The translations under genes and the position numbers were made by a program. 34,144 nt of DNA from Phycisphaerae bacterium (GTDB lineage: Bacteria > Planctomycetota > Phycisphaerae > UBA1845 > UTPLA1): NCBI GenBank assembly GCA_016935885.1, contig JAFGQA010000501.1:1-34144 (forward strand), read 5' to 3'. The notes under the pieces are model-generated. The model was not told where the DNA came from, searched no databases, and worked only from the letters and a program-made list of their open reading frames with translations. Shown in pieces: positions 7,775 to 16,562 of the stretch. Position 1 is the first letter of the stretch, and each line of letters starts with the position of its first letter.

Positions 7775-8810
7775 CGTTGCGGGGCACTCCATCGGTCCGG
7801 ATCGCCGCGTCTTCCTTGTCGCGGAGATGTCTGGAAACCACGGGCAGTGTTTTGAGCGCGCCGCCGAAATCGTGCGTGCGGCCAAGAATGCCGGGGCCGA
7901 TGCCGTGAAACTGCAGACCTACACGCCGGATACACTCACGCTGGATTGCGACCGTCCCGAGTTCCGGATCGGGAAGGGCACGATCTGGGAGGGCAAGAAC
8001 CTCTACCGGCTTTACGCTGAAGCATCGACGCCCTGGGGATGGCAGCCGAAGCTGAAGGCGCTGGCCGACGAGCTTGGTCTGGTCCTGTTCTCGACGCCGT
8101 TCGATCCGACGGCGGTCGACTTCCTGGAGCAGATGAATGTGCCGGCCCACAAGATCGCATCCTTTGAGCTGGTAGACCTGCCGCTGGTCCGGCGGATCGC
8201 CAGGACGGGCAAGCCCATCATCATGTCGACGGGCATGGCGTCCCTGACGGAGATCGAGGAGGCCGTTCAGGCGATCCGCGGGGAAGGGAATGAGCAGATT
8301 GCCCTGCTCAAGTGTACAAGCGCGTACCCGGCACCGCCGGAGGAAATGAACCTGCGCACAATCCGGGATATGGCTGAGCGGTTCGGTGTGCCCGTCGGCC
8401 TGTCCGATCACACGCTGGGCATTGCTGTGCCCGTAGCATCTGTGGCCCTGGGTGCGTGCATCATCGAGAAGCACTTCACGCTTTCACGGGCCGAGCCGGG
8501 ACCGGACAGCGCCTTCTCGCTCGAGCCCCAGGAGTTCAAAGCCATGGTCGAGGCCGTCCGCGATGTGGAGAAGGCGCTCGGCCGGGTGAACTACGAAGTC
8601 ACGGAACACGAGCGAGCCAGCCGTGTCTTTCGGCGATCGTTGTTCATTGTTCAAGATGTGAAGGCCGGCGAGATCCTGACTGAGAGCAATGTGCGCTCGA
8701 TCAGGCCGGGGAATGGTCTGCCCCCGAAGCACCTGACCGAGATCATCGGCCGGCGCGCCGCGCGCGACCTGCCGCGAGGCACTCCGCTGAGTTGGGACGA
8801 CGTCTCTTGA
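7758..8810 (+). CDS. pseI: Pseudaminic acid synthase, PseI
   Basis: Condenses the PseG product with phosphoenolpyruvate to form pseudaminic acid. 350 aa, the usual length. Seen: FLVAEMSGNHGQ at 19-30, KLQTYTPDTLTLD near 51-63, and the IWEGKNLY..Y.EA.TPW.W segment at 77-95 that distinguishes PseI from NeuB and LegI. ALLKCTSAYPAP and GLSDHTLG follow in the barrel, and a C-terminal SAF (antifreeze-like) domain runs from about residue 285. ATG 7758 is preceded by AAGGAG at ideal spacing; the earlier ATG at 7737 would add seven non-family residues. Confidence 0.95.
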   Translation: MGGTISVAGHSIGPDRRVFLVAEMSGNHGQCFERAAEIVRAAKNAGADAVKLQTYTPDTLTLDCDRPEFRIGKGTIWEGKNLYRLYAEASTPWGWQPKLKALADELGLVLFSTPFDPTAVDFLEQMNVPAHKIASFELVDLPLVRRIARTGKPIIMSTGMASLTEIEEAVQAIRGEGNEQIALLKCTSAYPAPPEEMNLRTIRDMAERFGVPVGLSDHTLGIAVPVASVALGACIIEKHFTLSRAEPGPDSAFSLEPQEFKAMVEAVRDVEKALGRVNYEVTEHERASRVFRRSLFIVQDVKAGEILTESNVRSIRPGNGLPPKHLTEIIGRRAARDLPRGTPLSWDDVS

Positions 8811-8826
8811 ATCCGGGACAAGGTGC

Positions 8827-9807
8827 ATGAGTAACGCTGAGGCAGAGAAGCTGCGTTGCGCATTGATCGGGCTGGGCCGGATCGCGTGGCGATTTGATGC
8901 CGGACGAGCCCCCGACGAGCCGGCCCAGACGCACTGGCGCGCCTATCACCGCAATCCGCGCTGTGAGTTGATATCCGGGTTCTCCCCCGAGGAGAAGGAT
9001 CGGGCCGATTTCGAGAAGGCCGCGCAGACACCCGCTGTGGCCAGCCTGGACGAGTTGTTGCGGACGGAGCCTGACGTTGTCAGCGTCTGTTCTCCAACGG
9101 AACTGCATGCAGAACAAGTGCTGCACTGTCTTGAGCACGGCGTGCGAATGATCTGGCTGGAGAAGCCGCCCGCGACGAACCTGGCCGATCTCGATCGGAT
9201 CATTGAGACTGCCCGTCGTCACGACGCCACAGTCCTTGTCAACTACATGCGACGGTATTCCCGGCTGTACGCTGTTCTGAAAGATCTTCTGTCGGGCTCG
9301 GAACTGGGCGCGCCGTTGGACATCGCAGTGCACTACTCGCGTGGGCTCGAGCTGAACGGCTCGCATTTCATCGATCTGGTTCTATGGCTACTCGATGACC
9401 CAGAATCGTTTGCCGTCGAGGTGGAGCGCGGCACGGGACAGGAACCATCTCCAACCTTCACACTGAGGATTCCCGATCGTCCCGTCGCGCGGTTTGTCGG
9501 CCACGCCGCCGACTATCACATCAACGACGTGATCGTCACCTTCTCACACGGCCGCGCGACGGTGTTGTCCGGCGGGTTGGAAGTCCGCGTCGAGCGCCGC
9601 GTGGAAAACAAGTTGTTCCCGGGTTTCTATCGCCTGGGGGAGATTCCCCCCGACTTCCTGGGCACACCCGGCCGGGATCAGTGCTTTGACGAGGCCCTGG
9701 CCGATCTGATCGCGGCCGGGGATGAAGGCCGCGCTGCGCGCAGCAATCTCGAGACGGCGCGGGGTACGCAACGCGTGATTGAAGCGGTGCGCCGCGATGC
9801 CGGATGA
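8827..9807 (+). CDS. Gfo/Idh/MocA family NAD(P)-dependent oxidoreductase
   Basis: Probable sugar dehydrogenase or reductase. 326 aa. An N-terminal Rossmann domain carries ALIGLGRIAWRFDA near 12-25; CSPTELH and WLEKPPATN give the cofactor- and substrate-proximal EKP motif. The C-terminal alpha/beta domain contains LNGSHFIDLVLWLL, where the family catalytic His lies. It sits between pseI and a GT-B-like gene, with the stop overlapping the next ATG by 11 bases. It is not one of the six canonical Pse enzymes. Together with the second aminotransferase it could provide oxidation then amination of another sugar or of Pse itself; this is inference. Confidence 0.85.
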   Translation: MSNAEAEKLRCALIGLGRIAWRFDAGRAPDEPAQTHWRAYHRNPRCELISGFSPEEKDRADFEKAAQTPAVASLDELLRTEPDVVSVCSPTELHAEQVLHCLEHGVRMIWLEKPPATNLADLDRIIETARRHDATVLVNYMRRYSRLYAVLKDLLSGSELGAPLDIAVHYSRGLELNGSHFIDLVLWLLDDPESFAVEVERGTGQEPSPTFTLRIPDRPVARFVGHAADYHINDVIVTFSHGRATVLSGGLEVRVERRVENKLFPGFYRLGEIPPDFLGTPGRDQCFDEALADLIAAGDEGRAARSNLETARGTQRVIEAVRRDAG

Positions 9808-10909
9808 GCGTTACATCCTGGCCGCGGGCGGCGATGTCGGCGGCTCGCGGGCCTTGTTGCCGGGTCTGCTCGCGACAGCTCACGTTGGGAGGGCAGTTCG
9901 CATCGTGGATTCCGGCGTGCTGGCGCGGGAAGCGCCTGCGGAGTGGGTTCGATTCCGTCCCGATGAGGCGGCCGCTGTTCTGAAGACCCAGGCAGGAGCA
10001 GCCGCATTGTATACGTTCTCCACCAGCCTTCGGGACCACACGCCGCTGGGGCTTGCGCGGGTTGCCCGCTCGGAGGGTGTGCCGACAGTGGCCGTGCTGG
10101 ACAACTGGATGAACTATCGTGCGCGGCTCGAGATAGACGGCGCCGGTTTCTTCCTGCCCGATGTGTACGCGGTTATGGATGACTACGCGCGCGACCGGGC
10201 CGTTGCGGAAGGCATCCCGGCGGAGATACTGAAAGTCACGGGCCATCCCGCCCTGGCGGGCCTGCGGGCCAGCTTCGAATCGTTTGATCGCCGCGCGGCC
10301 CGGCGGCGGTTCTGCGGCCAGCGGGATGTGAGATCGGACGGCCGCCGTCTGGTGGTCTTCATCTCAGAACCTGCGGCACACGACCAGGGCGAGGATGCGT
10401 CGAGCCCTGCCTTCCGCGGTTACACGGAGAGGACTGTACTCAAACACGTGGCCGATGCCCTGCAGCCATTTGCCGATCGCCTGCTGGTCGGCCTTGTGCC
10501 GCATCCGCGCGAGGACGCGGAATCGCTTCGCGCGCACTGGGAGAACTGCCGGGGGCGCCTCGATGGCGGCTGTCTGAGACTCGATACGGGGCGCGAGGCG
10601 GTGTTCGCGGCGGACGGCGTGTGCGGCATGGCTTCCCTTCTGCTCTACGAGGCCCTCCTGCTCGGGAAACCCGTGATCAGCGTACAGCCGGACCTGCGTG
10701 TTCCGGCTTTGCGTTTTCTGGAACACAAGGGAGTGGACGAATTCGTGACCGACCGGCGGGAAATCGCACCTTCCGTGAACCGCTGGATGGCACGCGTCAT
10801 GGCCGGAGTCACTCGCGGGTATCATGACGAGCTGTCACTGCACGCGAAAGCGCCGCAGGCCCTGGCAAGCGTGATGGTGGACCTGATCGAAATACGAGGT
10901 GGACGATGA
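9797..10909 (+). CDS. GT-B-like protein of unknown specificity in the pse operon
   Basis: I do not recognise a named family. 370 aa from ATG 9797, which overlaps the previous stop; the frame extends to 9779. The N-terminal half has VGGSRALLPGLLAT and TVAVLDNWMNY. The C-terminal half has LLVGLVPHPRED and CGMASLLLYEALLLGKPVIS, the pattern of the nucleotide-binding domain in GT-B transferases and UDP-GlcNAc 2-epimerase-like proteins. No signal peptide or membrane segment is seen. The pseF ATG overlaps its stop, so the two are translationally coupled. Candidate roles: a glycosyltransferase, or a hydrolase acting on a UDP-sugar. Confidence 0.6.
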   Translation: MPDERYILAAGGDVGGSRALLPGLLATAHVGRAVRIVDSGVLAREAPAEWVRFRPDEAAAVLKTQAGAAALYTFSTSLRDHTPLGLARVARSEGVPTVAVLDNWMNYRARLEIDGAGFFLPDVYAVMDDYARDRAVAEGIPAEILKVTGHPALAGLRASFESFDRRAARRRFCGQRDVRSDGRRLVVFISEPAAHDQGEDASSPAFRGYTERTVLKHVADALQPFADRLLVGLVPHPREDAESLRAHWENCRGRLDGGCLRLDTGREAVFAADGVCGMASLLLYEALLLGKPVISVQPDLRVPALRFLEHKGVDEFVTDRREIAPSVNRWMARVMAGVTRGYHDELSLHAKAPQALASVMVDLIEIRGGR

Positions 10910-11625
10910 ACGTGGTGGCGGTCATACCGGCGCGGGGAGGAAGCAAACGCATTCCGAACAAGAACATCCGGCCTTTTGCGGGCAAGCCGATCATAACCTA
11001 TTCCATCGAGGCGGCGACGCAATCGGGACTGTTTGACCGGATCGTTGTCTCGACGGACTCCGACGAGATCGCACGGGTTGCGGAGCAACACGGCGCCGAA
11101 GCGCCGTTCCGGCGGCCGGCGAATCTCTGCGACGATCACACGCCCACAGCGCCGGTCATCGAGCATGCCATAGAGTGGCTGAGAGAACATGGCGGCGCTC
11201 CGGACTACGTCTGCTGTATCTACGCCACGGCCCCGTTTGTGCGGTCCGAGTTCCTGCGCGAAGGGTTCGAAACGCTCCGCAGGAACGGCGCCAGCTCGGT
11301 GTTCTCCGTGACCTCGTTTCCGTTCCCCATCTTTCGGGCCCTGCGGAAGGATGAGAACGGCCGGCTCAGCATGTTCTGGCCCGAGCACGAATTGACGCGC
11401 TCGCAGGACCTGCCCGCGGCGTATCACGACGCCGGCCAGTTCTACTGGGTCCACGTGCCGAGGTTCCTTGAAACAAAGAAGCTCTACGCGGCGGATGCGA
11501 TGTCCGTCCTTCTGCCGCGTTACCTGGTTCAGGACATTGATACGCCGGAAGACTGGGAGACCGCCGAAATACTGTTTCAGGTGATTGACCGGCGGCGGAG
11601 CTCCGGCGCAAAGGAGGCATTGTGA
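10906..11625 (+). CDS. pseF: Pseudaminic acid cytidylyltransferase, PseF
   Basis: Activates pseudaminic acid with CTP to CMP-Pse, the donor for transferases. 239 aa. Seen: the CTP-binding loop IPARGGSKRIPNKN near 7-20, VVSTDSDEIA, RRPANLCDD, CIYATAPF and the metal-binding Asp of VQDIDTPEDW near the C-terminus. SSVFSVTSFPFPIFRAL and HDAGQFYW are typical of PseF rather than NeuA. ATG 10906 overlaps the preceding stop as ATGA; its own stop overlaps the next GTG as GTGA. Confidence 0.95.
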   Translation: MNVVAVIPARGGSKRIPNKNIRPFAGKPIITYSIEAATQSGLFDRIVVSTDSDEIARVAEQHGAEAPFRRPANLCDDHTPTAPVIEHAIEWLREHGGAPDYVCCIYATAPFVRSEFLREGFETLRRNGASSVFSVTSFPFPIFRALRKDENGRLSMFWPEHELTRSQDLPAAYHDAGQFYWVHVPRFLETKKLYAADAMSVLLPRYLVQDIDTPEDWETAEILFQVIDRRRSSGAKEAL

Positions 11626-12911
11626 AACTGGCGTTGCTTGGCGGGTCGCCGGTGCGGACGAAGCTCTTCCCGGCCTGTAACTCGATCGGCGAGGAAGAGA
11701 AGGGCGCAGTGGCCCGGGTTATGGATTCGGGCAACCTGTCCCAGTATCTCGGCGCCTGGCATGATGACTTCCACGGCGGTCCCGAAGTCAGAGCACTCGA
11801 AGAACGGTGGGCGGATTCCTATGGCGTCAAACACGCGCTGGCGGTCAACTCCGCCACGTCCGGCCTGTACGCCGCGGTGGGGGCATGTGACGTGGGCCCG
11901 GGCGACGAAGTGATCGTGTCGCCCTACACGATGTCGGCCTCAGCTATCGCGGCGGCAGTCTGCGGCGCCGTGCCCGTGTTCGCCGATATTGACGAGGATG
12001 ATTACTGCATCAGCGCCAAGACGATCGCCGCCCGCATCACCCCGCGAACCAAGGCAATCCTGGTCGTTCACATCTTCGGGCATCCTGCCGACATGGATCC
12101 GATCATGGACTTGGCGCGTCCGCGCGGAATCCGGGTGATCGAGGACTGTGCGCAGGCTCCGATGGCTTCCTACCGGGGTCGTCTGGTCGGCGGCTTGGGC
12201 GACATCGGTGTGTTCAGCCTCAACTACCATAAACACATTCACACCGGAGAAGGCGGAGTCGTCACAACCAACGACGACGAACTGGCTGAGCGCGTGTCCC
12301 TGATCCGGAACCACGCCGAGGCGGTCGTCGAGGGGAAGGGGCGCACGGATCTCGCGGGACTGATCGGCTGGAACTATCGGCTGACGGAATTGCAGGCGGC
12401 GATCGCTGTCGAACAGCTCAAGAAGCTGCCGCGCCTGATAGAAGTACGCATCGCGAACGCCGAATACCTGGCTTCCCGGATCGGAGCCTTGCCGGGCCTG
12501 GCCCCGGCGCAGGCAAAGAGCGGATGCCGTCACGTCTACTACGTTCAGCCGGTGAAGTATGACCGCGCCCAGACGGGTGTTCAGCGGGATCGTTTCGTCG
12601 AGGCCGTGAAGGCTGAGTTGCCCACGGCCCATCTGCGTGAGAGGGTCCCACTCATTGGGGCCGGTTACGTGAGGCCGCTCTACCTCCAGCCTTTTTACCA
12701 GAAGCGCGTGCATCCATGTGCCTTCAACTGTCCGCGATACGCGGGGGAAGTGTCGTATGAACGGGGACTCTGCCCGACTACCGAACGGATGCATTTCGAA
12801 GAACTCATCACACACGAATTCATGCGGCCGGGGATGGCCAAGGATGACCTGGAGGATGTGGTCCGGGGATTCGCCAAGGTCTGTGAGAATGCCCGGGAGA
12901 TCCAGCCATGA
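11622..12911 (+). CDS. Second DegT/DnrJ/EryC1/StrS family aminotransferase
   Basis: PLP enzyme of 429 aa, longer than PseC and clearly distinct from it. Seen: AVNSATSGLYAAV at 74-86, IEDCAQAP at 173-180 with the PLP-ring Asp, and FSLNYHKHIHTGEGG with Schiff-base Lys204 preceded by a His-rich segment. The C-terminal part, with HPCAFNCPRY, is an extension. Start GTG 11622 overlaps the pseF stop, so it is a true operon member. The substrate is unknown. Because PseC already supplies the 4-amino group, this enzyme should aminate a different keto-sugar, perhaps one made by the Gfo/Idh protein; this is inference. Confidence 0.88.
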   Translation: MKLALLGGSPVRTKLFPACNSIGEEEKGAVARVMDSGNLSQYLGAWHDDFHGGPEVRALEERWADSYGVKHALAVNSATSGLYAAVGACDVGPGDEVIVSPYTMSASAIAAAVCGAVPVFADIDEDDYCISAKTIAARITPRTKAILVVHIFGHPADMDPIMDLARPRGIRVIEDCAQAPMASYRGRLVGGLGDIGVFSLNYHKHIHTGEGGVVTTNDDELAERVSLIRNHAEAVVEGKGRTDLAGLIGWNYRLTELQAAIAVEQLKKLPRLIEVRIANAEYLASRIGALPGLAPAQAKSGCRHVYYVQPVKYDRAQTGVQRDRFVEAVKAELPTAHLRERVPLIGAGYVRPLYLQPFYQKRVHPCAFNCPRYAGEVSYERGLCPTTERMHFEELITHEFMRPGMAKDDLEDVVRGFAKVCENAREIQP

Positions 12912-13513
12912 CGGAAGCATCGCAGCAGACAGGGGACCGGCAGATTGAAACGCCGCGTCTGAGAATCATCTCGTTTACAGGGGCGTTTCTAAGCAGCCGT
13001 TACGTCGACTGGCTGAACGACGCGGAAGTCACACAGTTCAGCGAGCAGAGGCACAGGAAGCACACGCTGGAAACCTGTCGCGCCTATATGACGAGTTTCG
13101 AGGGGTCCCCGAACTTCTTCTGGGCCATTCTTCGCAAGCAGGGCGACCCAGCTCACATCGGCAACATCAATGCTTACGTGGATGAGCGAAACAGCCTGGC
13201 TGACGTCGGTATCCTCGTGGGTGAGAAGGATACATGGGGTAAAGGGTTTGGAGGTGAAGCGTGGCTTGGCGTTTGCGACTTCCTGCTGCGAATCCGAGCT
13301 GTGCGGAAGGTAACCGCTGGGACGCTCGACGTGAACCGCGGCATGCTGGCCATCATGCAGCGCGTCGGCATGCTTGAGGACGGGTGCCGACATCGTCACT
13401 ACCTGTGGAACGGCCAAGAGATCGATGTGATCCACCGCGCCCTGTTCCGCGAGGACTGGTTAAGAAGATATCCCCGGGGGCCTTTTGCGGAGTCCTTGCG
13501 GGAGCAAGACTAG
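12908..13513 (+). CDS. pseH: GNAT N-acetyltransferase, probable PseH
   Basis: RimJ/RimL-type GNAT of 201 aa. Seen: ETPRLRIISF at the start, YVDWLNDAEVTQFSEQ, GNINAY, VGILVGEKDTWGKGFGGEAW with the acetyl-CoA pyrophosphate loop, and a late GTLDVNRGMLAIMQRVGM segment. In the Pse pathway PseH acetylates the 4-amino group between PseC and PseG. This is the only GNAT in the cluster, so it most likely fills that step, though its position after the second aminotransferase allows a role on that enzyme's product. ATG 12908 overlaps the preceding stop as ATGA. Confidence 0.75.
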   Translation: MTEASQQTGDRQIETPRLRIISFTGAFLSSRYVDWLNDAEVTQFSEQRHRKHTLETCRAYMTSFEGSPNFFWAILRKQGDPAHIGNINAYVDERNSLADVGILVGEKDTWGKGFGGEAWLGVCDFLLRIRAVRKVTAGTLDVNRGMLAIMQRVGMLEDGCRHRHYLWNGQEIDVIHRALFREDWLRRYPRGPFAESLREQD

Positions 13514-13519
13514 CTGCCG

Positions 13520-15697
13520 GTGAGAAGTTGTTCCATTGTCTTTGTCGCGAATGCGGAACAGTGTCGTGCGGCACGAGAACAGCCTGGCTTTCTTGATGCC
13601 GCAATGGCTACAGCCGATTCGGACCTGATCACGGAATTACGGGAGGCGGGTACGCCGTTTGTGAATCTGTGGTCTTACCTGGACGAAACCGCTGCGCTGG
13701 ACAATGAGGACCTTGCATGGGATTTCTGTGAGGCCGTCGGCTCGCGATTGAAGGGGCGGTTCGTTGTCGCGGGCTGCGATGTGACCGGACTTGTCCAGGA
13801 TGATCTGGTGTACCCCGTTCGCTACGCGTTGAACACGGCCACGGTTGTCCAGCGTGCCCTGGAGAAGTACCGGCCCGAACGTGTCGGGGTTTTCGAGGAG
13901 CACGCGAATGCGTTCTTCTGGGACCCGCCGGATCCCCCGCCGGACATTTTCAATGCGGCGGCGCGCTGGGCGGCGGAGCAGGCGGGTTTCACTCCCCATC
14001 TGTTGCGCATACAGTCTCCGCATCCCGAACGTGCGAAGTCTCCGGAGAGAGTCCACGCCTTGTCACCACTGCCGGAACAGACTGCCGTGTTGGATGTCAT
14101 GGACGGACTGGCGTTCGATGAACAGGATCTTCTTCTTCGATCCGTGGAGCAGAACGCGGAGCCGTGGGTTGTACTCTCGCATCGTTCGCCCCCTTGGCAT
14201 GTTCCGCGTGTACGGCGCGATGTGGTGCGTGCCTTGCCGTTTCAGCCGGCCGTGATGTCGCCGCAAGGTGATGTCCGGGAAGCAGACCTGTGCGGGTTGA
14301 TCGACCGGATGGATGTTCCGGGGGCGGAAGCCTTGACCAGGAATCCTTACATTGCCTTCCTATGGAAGTACTTCCACGCGTCATTGATCGAGGCCATGCG
14401 ACAGTTTCCCATCGCACAGTTCCTCAACGACGCGCTCCAACCTTCGGTGGTGCTCTCGGGTTGTGCGACCACAGGCTGTGCAAGGGCGATGGTGGAGGCG
14501 TTTCAAGGCGCGGGGAGGCCGGTCCTGTGTGTGAACCATTCCGGTTTGAGCTGGGTCGAAGTCCGGAAGCGGCATCGGGGAGACCGGGGCATGCTGACCG
14601 CGTGGGGCGAGTGGGAAGCGCGCATGCTCCGGAAGCGGCGGGTGAAAGGGGGTGCGGTCGTCGCGGTTGGAAGTCTCAGACCGGATACAGAGTATCTGCG
14701 ATCCGCTTCCGAAGTGCGAGTGGGGAGCCCGGCCGAGGAGAAACCCAGAATCGTGCTGATTACGGCGCGTGTTGCGCACCTGTACTACACCGCCTGCAGT
14801 CCCGTTCGACATGAACAGTTATGGAACGAGCTTCTTGGTTTCTTCTTGCGCCACCCGGACTGGTCGTTCGTGATCAAGCCGCACCCGCGTTACGACTACC
14901 CCGACCTGTATGCAAGTCGCCGGTTCAGAGCCGTCCCCAATCTCTCGGTCTCTCAGGGAACCATGGCTGAGTCCTTGCGAGGTGCGCGTCTTGCCGTCTC
15001 GGTCACCATGGTGACGACGGCCTGCCTGGAACCCATGGCGATGAACATCCCCTTGATTTCACTGGAAGGGGCTGTCTTCCAGCGCCACCGAGGTCATCTG
15101 CAAGAAGGCGCGATGACGGTGAATTCAGTCGAGGAACTTGAACGCGGAATCCAACGACTCCTGCATGATTCCGCGCATTACGCGGCGGCCGTCGGGCGTG
15201 GGCGGCGTTTCCTGGACGACGTGCTCTGTGCTGTCGGCGACGACGCCGTGGCTAATATCCGAAAGGTCATAGAGACGATGCGGTCTGAATCGGTCGAGCC
15301 GTCGGACTCGGGACGATGTGCCACGGCAAGGTGGACACTGGAAATGATTCAGACATTGGACCATCTCATGAGAGGCCTCCTGGATGTCCCTGCGTGCCGA
15401 AGTCAATTGCGGAGTCTGCGTCTAGCGGGCAGGAGTCTTGTGTGGAGTACCTTAGACTACCTCGACGTGGCGGAAACCGGCATCCACCTTCTGGAAATGC
15501 CCGTCTTCCATGACTGGGCTGTTGCGGAGAAACCGTACCTGCCGGGATTGGTGTGGACGATATACTGCACGCTTCCGAGAACTATCCGACCGAGTCTTCG
15601 CAGGCTCAGATTCATTCTGCAGGGAGCTTCGCAGGGGAGGCGCGACGTCGCGGGTCGGCCCGTTCCCGCGGCGGCTGGGGATGCGTGGCCTGGTTGA
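13520..15697 (+). CDS. Large GT-B-like surface-carbohydrate protein, 725 aa
   Basis: No named family recognised. The N-terminal half (about 1-300) has no clear motif. The C-terminal half carries PRIVLITARVAHLYYTA, then FVIKPHPRYDYPDL, VSQGTMAESLRGARLAVS and TTACLEPMAMNIPLISLEG, which read like the donor-binding domain of GT-B transferases of the CDP-glycerol or polysialyl type. About 140 residues after that are unassigned. GTG 13520 lies six bases after the GNAT stop. The last 86 bases overlap, tail to tail, the minus-strand gene. As the first gene after the pse set it is a good candidate for the transferase that uses CMP-Pse; this is inference. Confidence 0.65.
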   Translation: MRSCSIVFVANAEQCRAAREQPGFLDAAMATADSDLITELREAGTPFVNLWSYLDETAALDNEDLAWDFCEAVGSRLKGRFVVAGCDVTGLVQDDLVYPVRYALNTATVVQRALEKYRPERVGVFEEHANAFFWDPPDPPPDIFNAAARWAAEQAGFTPHLLRIQSPHPERAKSPERVHALSPLPEQTAVLDVMDGLAFDEQDLLLRSVEQNAEPWVVLSHRSPPWHVPRVRRDVVRALPFQPAVMSPQGDVREADLCGLIDRMDVPGAEALTRNPYIAFLWKYFHASLIEAMRQFPIAQFLNDALQPSVVLSGCATTGCARAMVEAFQGAGRPVLCVNHSGLSWVEVRKRHRGDRGMLTAWGEWEARMLRKRRVKGGAVVAVGSLRPDTEYLRSASEVRVGSPAEEKPRIVLITARVAHLYYTACSPVRHEQLWNELLGFFLRHPDWSFVIKPHPRYDYPDLYASRRFRAVPNLSVSQGTMAESLRGARLAVSVTMVTTACLEPMAMNIPLISLEGAVFQRHRGHLQEGAMTVNSVEELERGIQRLLHDSAHYAAAVGRGRRFLDDVLCAVGDDAVANIRKVIETMRSESVEPSDSGRCATARWTLEMIQTLDHLMRGLLDVPACRSQLRSLRLAGRSLVWSTLDYLDVAETGIHLLEMPVFHDWAVAEKPYLPGLVWTIYCTLPRTIRPSLRRLRFILQGASQGRRDVAGRPVPAAAGDAWPG

Positions 15698-16532
15698 TGG
15701 CCAGCCGCAGCGGACCACAGCCTACCGCAGGGATGGTGGCGATACGACAGACGGGGCCTGGGATCACCTGGGTGGCAACCGTTTCCGAATGGGTCAGGAA
15801 CCGCTGGGACGTGAAATGGCCCGCGATCAGGTCGGCGGGGAGCGGACGCTCAGGATTGTAGAGCGCGATATGTCGCGGATCCCAGAGGCGTGCGCCCGCG
15901 CGCGCACCCAGCGCTGACCAGCATGTCTGTTCGATCCAGGGCAGATGCGACCCGGCGGGTGCCTTCGACAGCAACCACTCAATGAAATCGAGTTCATACG
16001 CTTTCTGCCGGATGAGCATGAGCCCGGCGTTTACCTGTCTCAGCAACTTCAGCTTCCTGTATTTCAGGAGATGCCATGGTCGGAATACATAGGCGTCGCG
16101 CCAGTCCTGCATGAACAGCGCACCCACGTCGGGAGCAGGCCACGCGTATAAGCCGGTGAACGGGCGGAAGAACCGGATGTCGCTGTCGCAGTGGGCTATC
16201 TCATCGTCGGACATCAGGGGGATGTCGAAGAGCTTGATACCCATGACTTCGCGATCGCGGTAAGCCCGTGAGAGCGCGTATTGAGCCAGTTGTTCGTTGA
16301 CGACACTGTCCGCTTCGGTTCGGGTCACAATGCGAGAGCCGGGCAGGCCTTCGAGCAGGGCGGCGCGGTCGGCGTCGGTGAGCGTGCCGTCGTCGTGAAC
16401 GAGAAGGCGAATCGGTTCAGCGGAAAAGCGCAGCAGGGAGCCAAGCCCGATACAGGCCTGCTTGACGTGCCGGTGGCAGACCATGGAATGAACGAGACGC
16501 GCGGCTGACTCCTTTGATCCCGGATCGTCCAT
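15612..16532 (-). CDS. GT-A-like glycosyltransferase on the minus strand
   Basis: 306 aa from ATG at 16532. Seen: VHSMVCHRHVKQACIGLGSL and IRLLVHDDGTLTD at the N-terminus, a DSD at 116-118 in IAHCDSDIRFFRPF that would bind metal and nucleotide-sugar, and VNAGLMLIRQKAYELDFIEWLL and HLPWIEQTCWS later. This is the layout of GT-A enzymes. The frame is open further upstream to 17180, but that part is antisense to a GT4 gene and has no GT-A character. It is the only minus-strand gene between 1 and 31094; its start is 30 bases from the TTG of the divergent GT4, and its tail overlaps the 725-aa gene by 86 bases. Confidence 0.75.
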   Translation of the reverse strand: MDDPGSKESAARLVHSMVCHRHVKQACIGLGSLLRFSAEPIRLLVHDDGTLTDADRAALLEGLPGSRIVTRTEADSVVNEQLAQYALSRAYRDREVMGIKLFDIPLMSDDEIAHCDSDIRFFRPFTGLYAWPAPDVGALFMQDWRDAYVFRPWHLLKYRKLKLLRQVNAGLMLIRQKAYELDFIEWLLSKAPAGSHLPWIEQTCWSALGARAGARLWDPRHIALYNPERPLPADLIAGHFTSQRFLTHSETVATQVIPGPVCRIATIPAVGCGPLRLAINQATHPQPPRERADPRRRASPAKLPAE

Positions 16533-16562
16533 GACCCGAAGATACCACGGTCCGGCTCGTCT

